From JAJZQZ01 sp963790415 (GTDB lineage: Bacteria > Actinomycetota > Thermoleophilia > RBG-16-64-13), in assembly GCA_963790415.1 (NCBI GenBank), contig CAWBOK010000003.1:186001-250000 (forward strand): a stretch of 64,000 nucleotides of DNA. Reading direction: 5' to 3'. Shown one piece after another: positions 9,226 to 16,928 of the stretch. The notes under the pieces are model-generated. The model saw nothing but the letters and a program-made list of their open reading frames with translations. It searched no databases and was not told where the DNA came from. Numbering within the stretch: the first letter of the stretch is position 1; each line of letters starts with the position of its first letter. A program made the position numbers and the translations under genes.

Positions 9226-9240
9226 TACCATTACCGGGTG
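9226..9240 (+). promoter_or_regulatory. -10-like box positioned for a leaderless GTG start
   Basis: TACCAT at 9226-9231 is followed by six bases and GTG at 9238, the start of the MFS exporter. No ribosome binding site is placed before this GTG. The geometry matches 1871-1885. Confidence 0.35.
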
Positions 9241-10638
9241 ACGCCCGCCGCCACACCACTCCCGGTCGGTCGCGCCGAGCAGCGCGCGGTCCTCGTGGCG
9301 ACCACCTTGGGGTCGTTCGTCACGCCGTTCATCCTCTCCAGCCTCACCGTGGCTCTTCCCGCCATCGGCAGGGAGTTCTCGCTCTCAGCGGCGCAATTGG
9401 CGTGGGTGTCTACCTCGTACCTGCTGACTACGGCCGCCCTGCTCGTGCCCTTCGGCTCGTTGGCGGACCGTTATGGCCGCAAGCGGATCTTCCTCATCGG
9501 CATGGTGGTCACCAGTCTGGCGTCGGTCCTGTGCGCGCTCGCTCCCTCGTTCGGATGGTTGATAGCCTTCCGAGCGTTGCAGGGCGTCGGCGGAGCCATG
9601 ACCTTCGCCACGGTGACGGCCCTGCTCAGCGGGGTCTATCCGCCGGGAGAGAGGGGACGGGTGCTCGGCATCAACGTGTCGGCCGTCTACATCGGGCTGT
9701 CGCTGGGACCGGTCGTAGGAGGAGTGCTCACCGAGAGGTTCGGCTGGCGCAGCGTGTTCGTGGTGTCGCTCGTCCTGGGACTACTGGCGGCAGCGCTGGT
9801 GGTCTGGCGGATCAAAGGCGAGTGGGCGGAGCAGGATCGGGGTCGTTTCGACTACCTGGGCGCCGTGGTGTTCGCCACCGGCCTGGCGGTGCTGATGTGG
9901 GGGATCTCCCAACTCCCCGGGGCGGACGGGGCCGGGCTCATGGCGCTCGGGGTCGTGCTGCTCGCGCTCTTCGCCTGGTGGGAGACCAGGGTGTCTCAGC
10001 CGGTCCTGAACGTAGACCTTTTTCGCCATAATCGCATCTTCGCCCTGTCGAACCTGGCCGCTCTCATCAGCTATAGCGCCACGTTCTCGGTGTCGTTCCT
10101 GCTCGCCCTCTACCTGCAGTACGTCAAAGGCTTCTCAGCCGAGAAGGCAGGTCTTGTGCTGGTGTTCCAGCCGGCCTTCCAGGCGATCTTCTCCCCCTGG
10201 GCCGGGCGACTCTCCGACCGAGTGGAGTCCCGGGTGGTGGTCACGGCCGGGATGGGGCTGACCGCCGTGGGTCTGGTGCTGTTGAGCTTCCTCCGCCCGT
10301 CGACGCCCGTCTGGTACATCATAGGCACCTTGTGCCTGCTGGGATTGGGCTTCGCCCTCTTCTCCGCGCCCAATACGAACACCGTGATGAGCAGCGTCGA
10401 CCGTCGATACTTCGGAGTCGCCTCGGCCACCCTGGGCACGATGCGCCTGATGGGCCAGATGTTCAGCATGGGGCTGGCCATGCTGATATTCGCGCTGTTC
10501 CTGGGTTCGACCCAGGCGCAGGCCGCCGACCCCACGACGCTCACGACCGGCATCCAGGTGGTGTTCGCGATCTCCACCGCACTGTGCGTGGTGGGCGTGT
10601 TCGCCTCCATGGCCCGGGGGACGCTCGACTCGGACTGA
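9238..10638 (+). CDS. MFS exporter, EmrB/QacA (DHA2) family
   Basis: Proton-driven membrane exporter of 466 aa with many hydrophobic helices, consistent with the 14-helix DHA2 drug:H+ antiporters. Motif A is seen in GSLADRYGRKRIFLIGMVV and motif C in LSLGPVVGGVLTERFGWR; the N-terminal helix carries ILSSLTVALPAIGREFSLS, typical of EmrB-like proteins. It stands alone on the plus strand, followed by the trehalose operon ~140 nt later. Substrate unknown; drug or metabolite efflux is the family role. The GTG start gives a normal N-terminus. Confidence 0.9.
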   Translation: MTPAATPLPVGRAEQRAVLVATTLGSFVTPFILSSLTVALPAIGREFSLSAAQLAWVSTSYLLTTAALLVPFGSLADRYGRKRIFLIGMVVTSLASVLCALAPSFGWLIAFRALQGVGGAMTFATVTALLSGVYPPGERGRVLGINVSAVYIGLSLGPVVGGVLTERFGWRSVFVVSLVLGLLAAALVVWRIKGEWAEQDRGRFDYLGAVVFATGLAVLMWGISQLPGADGAGLMALGVVLLALFAWWETRVSQPVLNVDLFRHNRIFALSNLAALISYSATFSVSFLLALYLQYVKGFSAEKAGLVLVFQPAFQAIFSPWAGRLSDRVESRVVVTAGMGLTAVGLVLLSFLRPSTPVWYIIGTLCLLGLGFALFSAPNTNTVMSSVDRRYFGVASATLGTMRLMGQMFSMGLAMLIFALFLGSTQAQAADPTTLTTGIQVVFAISTALCVVGVFASMARGTLDSD

Positions 10639-10703
10639 GCGCTCCTAACGCCTGGACGACCGCCGCCGCAACACACCGTGATGCGCTCGGTGCCGCGCCA
10701 GGG

Positions 10704-10709
10704 TATACT
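10704..10709 (+). promoter_or_regulatory. -10 box upstream of the trehalose operon
   Basis: TATACT lies about 72 nt before the ATG at 10781, in the 142-nt gap after the MFS gene. No good -35 box is seen at 16-18 bp spacing. Confidence 0.35.
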
Positions 10710-10780
10710 GACGCCAACCTCGCTCCGCGCGTCACCCGAACATGCGACTCCCTCGTCGTTACACCGCAGGAGAGCCCGGC

Positions 10781-11566
10781 ATGGAGACCTTCGACACCTG
10801 CGCACACGGCGTAACCCCGTTCGCCGCCAGAGATTGCGCGCTCATCTCCCTGGCCACCGGCATCACGGCCGAGAACCTGCGCGAACTGCGCGACGGTCTG
10901 ATGGAGGCCCCGGAAGCCAGCCTTTACCACCATTTCTGGGGACGGCTGCTCCGTCCGCACTTCGACGAACCCGAGTATCTGAACGATTTCGCCTCGTGGG
11001 TCTATCACAGCCTGCGTGAGAAGGCGCTTGCCGAGCGGATGAGTCTGATCGACCCGACGGACTTCGCCGGCATGGAAGACGTGCGTCACGAGCTGGTGGA
11101 GTTGATCGAGCAACGCCTGGACGAGAGCGAATCGGTTCCCTGGGCAAGAGTCGACCAGCGTTTCTACTTCATACGAGCCCAATTGGTGTTGTTCGACACC
11201 GGTCTGCGCGTGGATCATCCCGAGGAGCTGTCTGCCCTGCTGCCCCGGTTCTCCACAAGTAGCCTCTACTACCACTTCATCGACGCCCGCCGGCGAAACC
11301 AGAGTCACTGCGACGACTTCTGCTCGTGGCTCGGTGCCTACGGCGACGAGTTCTCCGATCTGACGCATCGATTGGCCGGCCTGGATCCGTATTTCTCGTC
11401 GCTGCACGAGACGCGCCGCCGGGTGGCCGACATCTTCGCCGAACGGTTCGGCCCGCCGAAGGAAGAGGGGACGACCGGGGACGGGCCCATCGGAGAATCC
11501 GACCTGGAGTTCGAAGAAGAGTGGGATGATGCGGAAGAAGGCGGCCCGCCGGAGCTTCAGCTGTGA
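10781..11566 (+). CDS. DUF5752-like protein, first gene of the trehalose operon
   Basis: Soluble acidic protein of 261 aa made of two similar halves: each contains a variant of LYHHFWGR / LYYHFIDARR followed by a short Asp/Trp-rich motif (EYLNDFASWVYHSL; HCDDFCSWLGAYGDEF). From memory this fits the DUF5752 family, often encoded next to trehalose synthase; no biochemical role is established that I know of. ATG 10781 with an upstream AGGAG is preferred over ATG 10742. The C-terminal ~30 residues are strongly acidic. Its stop overlaps the GTG of treT by 4 nt, implying coupled translation and a role with that enzyme, perhaps regulatory. Confidence 0.7.
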   Translation: METFDTCAHGVTPFAARDCALISLATGITAENLRELRDGLMEAPEASLYHHFWGRLLRPHFDEPEYLNDFASWVYHSLREKALAERMSLIDPTDFAGMEDVRHELVELIEQRLDESESVPWARVDQRFYFIRAQLVLFDTGLRVDHPEELSALLPRFSTSSLYYHFIDARRRNQSHCDDFCSWLGAYGDEFSDLTHRLAGLDPYFSSLHETRRRVADIFAERFGPPKEEGTTGDGPIGESDLEFEEEWDDAEEGGPPELQL

Positions 11567-12807
11567 ACCTCGGGCTGTTGGACCGCTACGCGGAGGTGGC
11601 CGGCGACGAGGTGGTGGACCATCTGCGTCAGTTGGCCGCCCCCCTGGCCGGGGCGCGGATGCTGCACATCAACTCCACCAAGGAGGGTGGCGGCGTCGCC
11701 GAGATCCTGCGCGAGCTCATCCCCCTCAAACAGGCTTTGGGTCTGGACGCGCGCTGGGAAGTCATCACCGGCGACCAGCCCTTCTACGAGTGTACCAAGA
11801 GCTTCCACAACGCGCTGCAGGGCGCCCGGGAGGTGATCTCGGACTCGCGGCTACGCGCGTACGAAGAGACCAACGTCGAGAACGCGGAGCGACTCCGGGC
11901 TGCGCTGACGGAGGCCGACTTCGTGTTCATCCACGATCCGCAGCCGGCTGCCATGCTGCATTCCATCCCCGATAGGAAGGGCAAGTGGATCTGGCGCTGC
12001 CACATCGACGTCCGCCGGCCTCACCGACCGGTGTGGAAGTATCTGCGCACCTGGGTGGCCCCCTACGACGCCAGTATCTTCTCCCTGCCCGAGTACGCGC
12101 AGCCGTTGCCGCATCCCCAATACTTGATCCCCCCGAGCATCGACCCGTTCAACGAGAAGAACTGCGAGCTTCCCCTCGAAGAAGTGGCGGCGGTGCGCGA
12201 ACGCTTCGGGCTGGACCCGGAGCTGCCCTTGGTCGTCCAGGTGTCGCGGTTCGATCGCTTCAAAGACCCGGTGGGGGTGATCGAAGCCTATCGGCTGGTG
12301 AAGACCCTGACACCGATCCAGCTGGTCCTCGCCGGAGGCGGCGCGAGCGACGATCCGGAAGGTGAAGTCGTGCTTGAACAGGTGCGCCGAGCGGCGAACG
12401 GAGATCCCGATATCCACGTGCTGCTGTTGCCTTCGGATGCCCATCGTACGATAAACGCCCTGCAAAGGGCGGCCGATCTCATCATGCAGAAGTCGATTCG
12501 CGAGGGTTTCGGCCTGACGGTCACCGAAGGCATGTGGAAACGGAAGCCGATCATCGGGGGAGACACCGGCGGCATACGGCTCCAGGTGATCGACCACTAC
12601 ACCGGGTTCCTGGTGCGCACGCCTGAGGGAGCGGCGCTCCGCATGCGGTTCCTCCTGCACCGGCGCGACCTCTTGGAGCAGATGGGCGAACGCGCGCACC
12701 GCTTCGTGCGGGAGAACTTCCTGATCACCCGCCATCTGCGAGAGTACCTGACCCTGATGTTGGCGCTGCGATACGGTAGTGGTGACCGCATCGAGGTGGG
12801 CCGGTGA
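11563..12807 (+). CDS. treT: Trehalose synthase TreT (GT4 glycosyltransferase)
   Basis: Retaining GT-B glycosyltransferase of 414 aa that joins a nucleotide-activated glucose to free glucose to make trehalose, reversibly. Family marks include MLHINSTKEGGGVAEILREL near residue 35, GDQPFYECTKSFHNALQG, the donor-site lysine region VVQVSRFDRFKDPVGVIEAY, and the GT4 EX7E motif in KSIREGFGLTVTEGMWKRKP. Length matches the family. GTG 11563 overlaps the previous stop. It sits upstream of otsB and otsA, so the operon encodes two routes to trehalose. TreT can also run backward to break trehalose down. Confidence 0.9.
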   Translation: MNLGLLDRYAEVAGDEVVDHLRQLAAPLAGARMLHINSTKEGGGVAEILRELIPLKQALGLDARWEVITGDQPFYECTKSFHNALQGAREVISDSRLRAYEETNVENAERLRAALTEADFVFIHDPQPAAMLHSIPDRKGKWIWRCHIDVRRPHRPVWKYLRTWVAPYDASIFSLPEYAQPLPHPQYLIPPSIDPFNEKNCELPLEEVAAVRERFGLDPELPLVVQVSRFDRFKDPVGVIEAYRLVKTLTPIQLVLAGGGASDDPEGEVVLEQVRRAANGDPDIHVLLLPSDAHRTINALQRAADLIMQKSIREGFGLTVTEGMWKRKPIIGGDTGGIRLQVIDHYTGFLVRTPEGAALRMRFLLHRRDLLEQMGERAHRFVRENFLITRHLREYLTLMLALRYGSGDRIEVGR

Positions 12808-12853
12808 ACGGTCGTGGTTGCCGCAGTCGTGGCGGCCGCGAAGGGCCTGAGCG

Positions 12854-13849
12854 ATGAGGGGTCGCGGCGCCCAGATCGAGGACTTTTTGGCCGTCCTGCC
12901 CCACGCCCGGCGCCGTCTGCTGATGCTCGACTATGACGGCACCCTGGCGCCATTCCGTGCGGAGCGCGGCGATGCCACGCCCTACCCGGGCGTCGTCGAC
13001 CTCCTGCAGACCCTGACGCAGACCGGCGACCGGATAGTGTTGATCACGGGACGGCCCGCAGCCGACATGGCCGAGCTGCTGGCGATGGACCCTTCGCCCG
13101 AGATATGGGGCGTGCACGGGCTTGAACGTCGCTTCCCCGACGGTCGCTTGGACCGGACCGAGGTGGCTCCGGCAGCGGCCCGAGCCCTGGAACAGGCCGC
13201 ACGATGGGCCGAGAACCGTGGTTTCGCGGCCTTCGTCGAAGCCAAGCCGGGCGCGTTGGCGCTGCACTGGCGGGGAGTGGAGTCCGCCCCGGCGGCCACG
13301 ATGCGCCTGGCCGCGTCTGCCGCACTGCCGATCATCGCCCGCGAAGGACACCTGGAATTGCGCGAGTTCGACGGTGGGCTGGAACTCCGGGCGCCCGGTC
13401 CCCACAAAGGCGACGTGGTCCGACGGCTGCTCCAGGCGGCCGCGCCCGCCGAGGAGCGTGCCGCTCCCACCGGCGCGCCGGACGCCATCGGCGCCATCCA
13501 AGGCGCCGTTCCGGCCGCCCCTCCCGGCGACGACCCGCCGTCTCCGACGCGACTGGCCGCGGCCTTCCTGGGCGATGACCTAACCGATGAGGACGCCTTC
13601 CGCGCCCTTAAGGCCGCCCGCGACGAGCCGCGCTTCGCGAGTGCGGTCCTGCTCGGTGTGCTCGTGCGCAGCGAAGACCGCCCCACCGACGCCGACGATC
13701 GGTTGTGTCCTCCTCAAGGACTGCTGGCCTTCCTCGCCCGGTGGGTCGAAGCGGCTGCACAGGAGGAGGGCGCCGCGAGGCGATCCCCGCCCGCCGAGTC
13801 ATCCGAGCGCAGCGTCGCGGCTGGGCTGCATCACCGGAGCGCGCGATGA
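12854..13849 (+). CDS. otsB: Trehalose-6-phosphate phosphatase
   Basis: HAD-superfamily phosphatase that removes phosphate from trehalose 6-phosphate, the second step after OtsA. Motif I is LMLDYDGTLAPFR (nucleophile Asp), motif II is the Thr of VLITGRPAADMAEL, and motif IV is FLGDDLTDEDAF. The cap domain carries WGVHGLERRFPDG. At 331 aa it is longer than the common ~250, owing to an Ala/Pro-rich insert just before motif IV and a Ser/Glu-rich tail. Its stop overlaps the start of otsA (ATGA). A 46-nt gap separates it from treT. Confidence 0.92.
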   Translation: MRGRGAQIEDFLAVLPHARRRLLMLDYDGTLAPFRAERGDATPYPGVVDLLQTLTQTGDRIVLITGRPAADMAELLAMDPSPEIWGVHGLERRFPDGRLDRTEVAPAAARALEQAARWAENRGFAAFVEAKPGALALHWRGVESAPAATMRLAASAALPIIAREGHLELREFDGGLELRAPGPHKGDVVRRLLQAAAPAEERAAPTGAPDAIGAIQGAVPAAPPGDDPPSPTRLAAAFLGDDLTDEDAFRALKAARDEPRFASAVLLGVLVRSEDRPTDADDRLCPPQGLLAFLARWVEAAAQEEGAARRSPPAESSERSVAAGLHHRSAR

Positions 13850-15348
13850 CCTCCCCGGAACGAGGAGAGGCGGGCGCCGAACTGCGCTTCGTCGCCGTCT
13901 CGAACCGGCTGCCGATCGTGCTGGAACTGACCGATGAAGGCTGGAGCACCCGACCCGGGGCAGGCGGACTCGTGTCCGCGCTTGCCCCCGTGCTGCGCAA
14001 CCGCGGGGGCCTGTGGATCGGCTGGCCCGGGACCGACGACTACACCGACATCGGCGGCGCGCTTGACCAGGCCTCAAATCTGGCGGGCTACCGTCTGCAT
14101 CCCGTTCATCTCTCGCCGGAGGAGGTAGAACACTTCTACTACGGCTTCTGCAACGAGACGCTCTGGCCCCTCTTCCACGATCTCCCCACCCGCACACGCT
14201 TCTCCCCTGAAGGCTGGACCGCGTTCGTCGACGCGAACCGTCGCTACGCCGGCGTGGTCGCGCGTAGAACGCGGCCCTCCGATTACATCTGGGTACACGA
14301 CTATCACCTCCTGGGGCTGGCTCGGGAGCTTCGCGCCATTGACATCCCGCGCCGCATCGGCTTTTTTCTCCATACACCATTTCCGCCACTGGACATGTTC
14401 CTCAAGCTACCGTGGCGGGCGCAGATTCTCGGGGCCCTTTTGGACTACGACCTCATAGGCTTTCAGACCCTCCGCGACAGGAGGAACTTCCTCTACTGTG
14501 TGAAACGGCTTATCCCGGGCATACGAGTGCGGGGGTCTGGAGCCGTGCTGACCGCGACCTACCGCGAGCGCGAGGTCAGAGTAGGCACGTTCCCCATCAG
14601 TATCGACTACCGCGAGTTCTCAGAACGGGCGGCCTCCCCAACGGTCGCCGCTCGAACCGCTGCCCTTCGCGACGACCTGGGACGCGGCGCCATCGCGCTT
14701 GCGGTGGACCGGCTGGACTATACGAAGGGTATCCCGGAACGACTCGAAGCGATCCGGGCGGCGCTGCTGCGATACCCCGAGCTGCACGGAAACGTGACGT
14801 TCGTGCAGATCGCCGTCCCCAGCCGCCAGAGAGTCCCCGAGTACCAAGCACTGCGCGCCGAGATCGATCGCCTGGTGGGCGAGATCAACGGCCAGTTCAC
14901 CCGCGACGGCTGGGTCCCTATCCACTACCTGTACCGGTCCCTGGACCGCGACGAGCTCCTCGCCCACTACCGACTGGCCGACATCGGGCTCGTCACGCCC
15001 CTCCGCGACGGCATGAACCTCGTGGCCAAGGAGTTCTGCGCCTGCCAAGTGGACGACGACGGCGTGCTGGTGCTGAGCGAGTTCGCAGGATGCGCCGCCC
15101 AGCTCTATCGGTGGGCCATCATGGTGAACCCGCACGATGTGGATGGCACGGCCGACGCCATCTACCGAGCCTTCGTGATGGCTCCGCCGGAGCGACGGGA
15201 CCGCATGCGCCGCCTGCGTCTGTCGATTCGCCGCAACGACATATTCCACTGGGTGGACGACTTCCTGGACGCCGCCGTCAGCAAGCAGCTGTCGGACTTC
15301 CCCTATCTGGAGGACTACATCCCACCCCTGGAAGGCCTTGAGGTCTGA
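13846..15348 (+). CDS. otsA: Trehalose-6-phosphate synthase
   Basis: GT20 glycosyltransferase of 500 aa that transfers glucose from UDP- or ADP-glucose to glucose 6-phosphate. Diagnostic stretches include FVAVSNRLPIVLEL at the start, RPGAGGLVSALAPVLRNRGG, YIWVHDYHLLGLARELR, RIGFFLHTPFPPLDMF, LAVDRLDYTKGIPERL and TPLRDGMNLVAKEFCACQ. ATG 13846 overlaps the otsB stop. With treT it gives the cell a synthase route independent of free glucose; trehalose serves as osmolyte and stress protectant. Its 3' end overlaps the open frame of the convergent GalT-like gene by 71 nt as the sequence stands. Confidence 0.95.
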   Translation: MTSPERGEAGAELRFVAVSNRLPIVLELTDEGWSTRPGAGGLVSALAPVLRNRGGLWIGWPGTDDYTDIGGALDQASNLAGYRLHPVHLSPEEVEHFYYGFCNETLWPLFHDLPTRTRFSPEGWTAFVDANRRYAGVVARRTRPSDYIWVHDYHLLGLARELRAIDIPRRIGFFLHTPFPPLDMFLKLPWRAQILGALLDYDLIGFQTLRDRRNFLYCVKRLIPGIRVRGSGAVLTATYREREVRVGTFPISIDYREFSERAASPTVAARTAALRDDLGRGAIALAVDRLDYTKGIPERLEAIRAALLRYPELHGNVTFVQIAVPSRQRVPEYQALRAEIDRLVGEINGQFTRDGWVPIHYLYRSLDRDELLAHYRLADIGLVTPLRDGMNLVAKEFCACQVDDDGVLVLSEFAGCAAQLYRWAIMVNPHDVDGTADAIYRAFVMAPPERRDRMRRLRLSIRRNDIFHWVDDFLDAAVSKQLSDFPYLEDYIPPLEGLEV

Positions 15349-16399
15349 CCAGAGGCCCCCAACTGGGCGGCGTCACGCCCCCCGGAGCCCCCCGCAGTCG
15401 GCCCGCATCGCGCTCGGGCAGAGACGGGTTGATGCTGATCCCCGTAGCCACCTCGAAGCCGGCGGCAACGGTCACGCGAGGCCGAACGCGCAGGAACCAG
15501 TGAAGCGCCGGGTCTCCCCCGATCTCGGTTCCCGACTGCCCGCCCGGATCCAGAGAGCACGACTCCAACGTGACGTTGTACGCCGAAGACACGGCGCCCA
15601 CGCGGGTCAGCACATCGCGAAACACCGTCGCCAAGCCCGGCACTTCGTCGTCGCGCAGATCGCGGAAGTCGGCCTGATGGCGCCTGGGTACGATCCACGT
15701 GTCGCACGGCACCTCGGCCGCCCAGGGCACGAAGGCCACGAACCCCGGATCCGCCGTCACCATCCGGACGCCGACGGCCTCCTCCGCTGCCATCATGTCG
15801 CACACCAGGCACCGCCCGGTCCTGCCGTGATGATCGTGAGAACGCGCCTCGCGTCGACGTACCCGGTCCGGCACCACGTCGACGCCCACCACCTGGGTGT
15901 GAGGGTGCGCAAGCGAAGCTCCTCCGGCCACCCCCTGGTTGCGGAAGAGCACGCTACAGCGCACGCCGGCGCCCGACGACACCTCCCCGAACACCCGCCG
16001 ATAGGTGCGCAGCACCGTCTCCAGATGGGTGGAAGGAAGACTCTCGAGGCCCTCGCCGTGCCGCGGCGTCTCGATCACCACCAGGTGCCGCCATGTGCCG
16101 GGCACGATCGGATACTTGTTCGGCACCACCCGCGCGAGCCACTCCCCGCTCGTCGGGCCGGGCACCTCCCAGCCGATGGGGGGAAGAAGGTGTTCGTTTC
16201 CCGGGCAGAACGGACACTCGGGGTCGACTCCAGCCACCGGAGGTCGCGCCACGCCTTGAGGCGGCTCCGTCTTGGGCGCCGCGGCTTTGGACGCCGCCGA
16301 CTGAGGCCGCAGGTCCCTGCCGGGAGCATACAAGACCACGTCGCCGGTCAACGGATCCCGCCGGTAGACCGAGGAATCGTCGCTCCACGTGCCGGCCAC
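15278..16399 (-). CDS. galT: GalT-like nucleotidyltransferase (galactose-1-phosphate uridylyltransferase family)
   Basis: HIT-superfamily nucleotidylyltransferase of up to 373 aa, acting on a sugar 1-phosphate. An N-terminal zinc-type pair CPFCPGNE, NKYPIVPG, the active-site motif in GGASLAHPHTQVVGVDVVP (HPHxQ; GalT has HPHxQ), a second zinc-type CLVCDM, and a C-terminal half with LHWFLRVRPRVTVAAGFEV are visible. GalT or ADP-glucose phosphorylase are both possible. The last ~30 residues (Pro/Gly-rich) look unlike the family. Skipping one G in the run near 15385-15395 would end the protein at a TGA at 15373 after GISINPSLPERDAGRLRG and remove the overlap with otsA. Confidence 0.8.
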   Translation of the reverse strand: MAGTWSDDSSVYRRDPLTGDVVLYAPGRDLRPQSAASKAAAPKTEPPQGVARPPVAGVDPECPFCPGNEHLLPPIGWEVPGPTSGEWLARVVPNKYPIVPGTWRHLVVIETPRHGEGLESLPSTHLETVLRTYRRVFGEVSSGAGVRCSVLFRNQGVAGGASLAHPHTQVVGVDVVPDRVRRREARSHDHHGRTGRCLVCDMMAAEEAVGVRMVTADPGFVAFVPWAAEVPCDTWIVPRRHQADFRDLRDDEVPGLATVFRDVLTRVGAVSSAYNVTLESCSLDPGGQSGTEIGGDPALHWFLRVRPRVTVAAGFEVATGISINPSLPERDAGRLRGAPGGVTPPSWGPLVRPQGLPGVGCSPPDRGSPTAAC

Positions 16400-16416
16400 A
16401 GCCGCTCCTCTCGTCT

Positions 16417-16445
16417 TTGGCTTCGCCGTTGCCCGAGCTTATACT
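16417..16445 (+). promoter_or_regulatory. Promoter TTGGCT-N17-TATACT
   Basis: The -35 element TTGGCT (16417-16422) and the -10 element TATACT (16440-16445) are 17 bp apart. A start site near 16452 would give a ~45-nt leader containing GGAGG before the ATG at 16497. Confidence 0.6.
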
Positions 16446-16496
16446 CTACATCCATACGGACTTCGTAGGCGTTCATGCGCGACCGGAGGTACCCAC

Positions 16497-16928
16497 ATGA
16501 GTTTCCCGCCCGCCGACGTCGAGACCCGCTCATTCCATCTGGGCATGATCTTCGCGTTCGTGGAGGTGGTGGCCTCGGGCTGCAAGCGCCTGGCGCTCGG
16601 TCCACCGATGACCGCCGAGGGACTGGCCGAGGTGACCGACTCCGCGCTCGCCATCGCCGACGAGTACGGGGTACTGACCCACACCGACGACGACTGCCTC
16701 GAGACCTGCCTCTTCAGCCCCGCGTTCACCCGAGGCAAACACGTGCTCGTCTTCGTCGTGGACCAAGCGACTCTCGACGAGTACGTCGCTCTCAAAGAGC
16801 TGCGCGCCCGGTCCCTCGCCGACGGTACTCTGGCGGACCACGAGGAAGAGATCGCCCGAGGCTTCGGCCGGCTGCTCAGCTACAGCGACGAGGCCGTCGA
16901 CGGGCTGTTGGAGAAGCCTCGCTTCTAG
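16497..16928 (+). CDS. Hypothetical protein, 143 aa
   Basis: I do not recognise this protein. It has no signal peptide or membrane segment. It is mixed alpha/beta in look: an N-terminal hydrophobic helix (HLGMIFAFVEVVASGCKRLA), a central stretch with LTHTDDDCLETCLFSPAF, a strand LVFVVDQATLDEYVALKEL and an acidic C-terminal helix. Two Cys and several Asp in the central stretch could bind a metal, but no known motif fits. The ATG has GGAGG eight bases upstream and a good promoter, so it is very likely expressed. It is convergent with the lactate dehydrogenase gene, overlapping by 4 nt. Confidence 0.75.
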   Translation: MSFPPADVETRSFHLGMIFAFVEVVASGCKRLALGPPMTAEGLAEVTDSALAIADEYGVLTHTDDDCLETCLFSPAFTRGKHVLVFVVDQATLDEYVALKELRARSLADGTLADHEEEIARGFGRLLSYSDEAVDGLLEKPRF

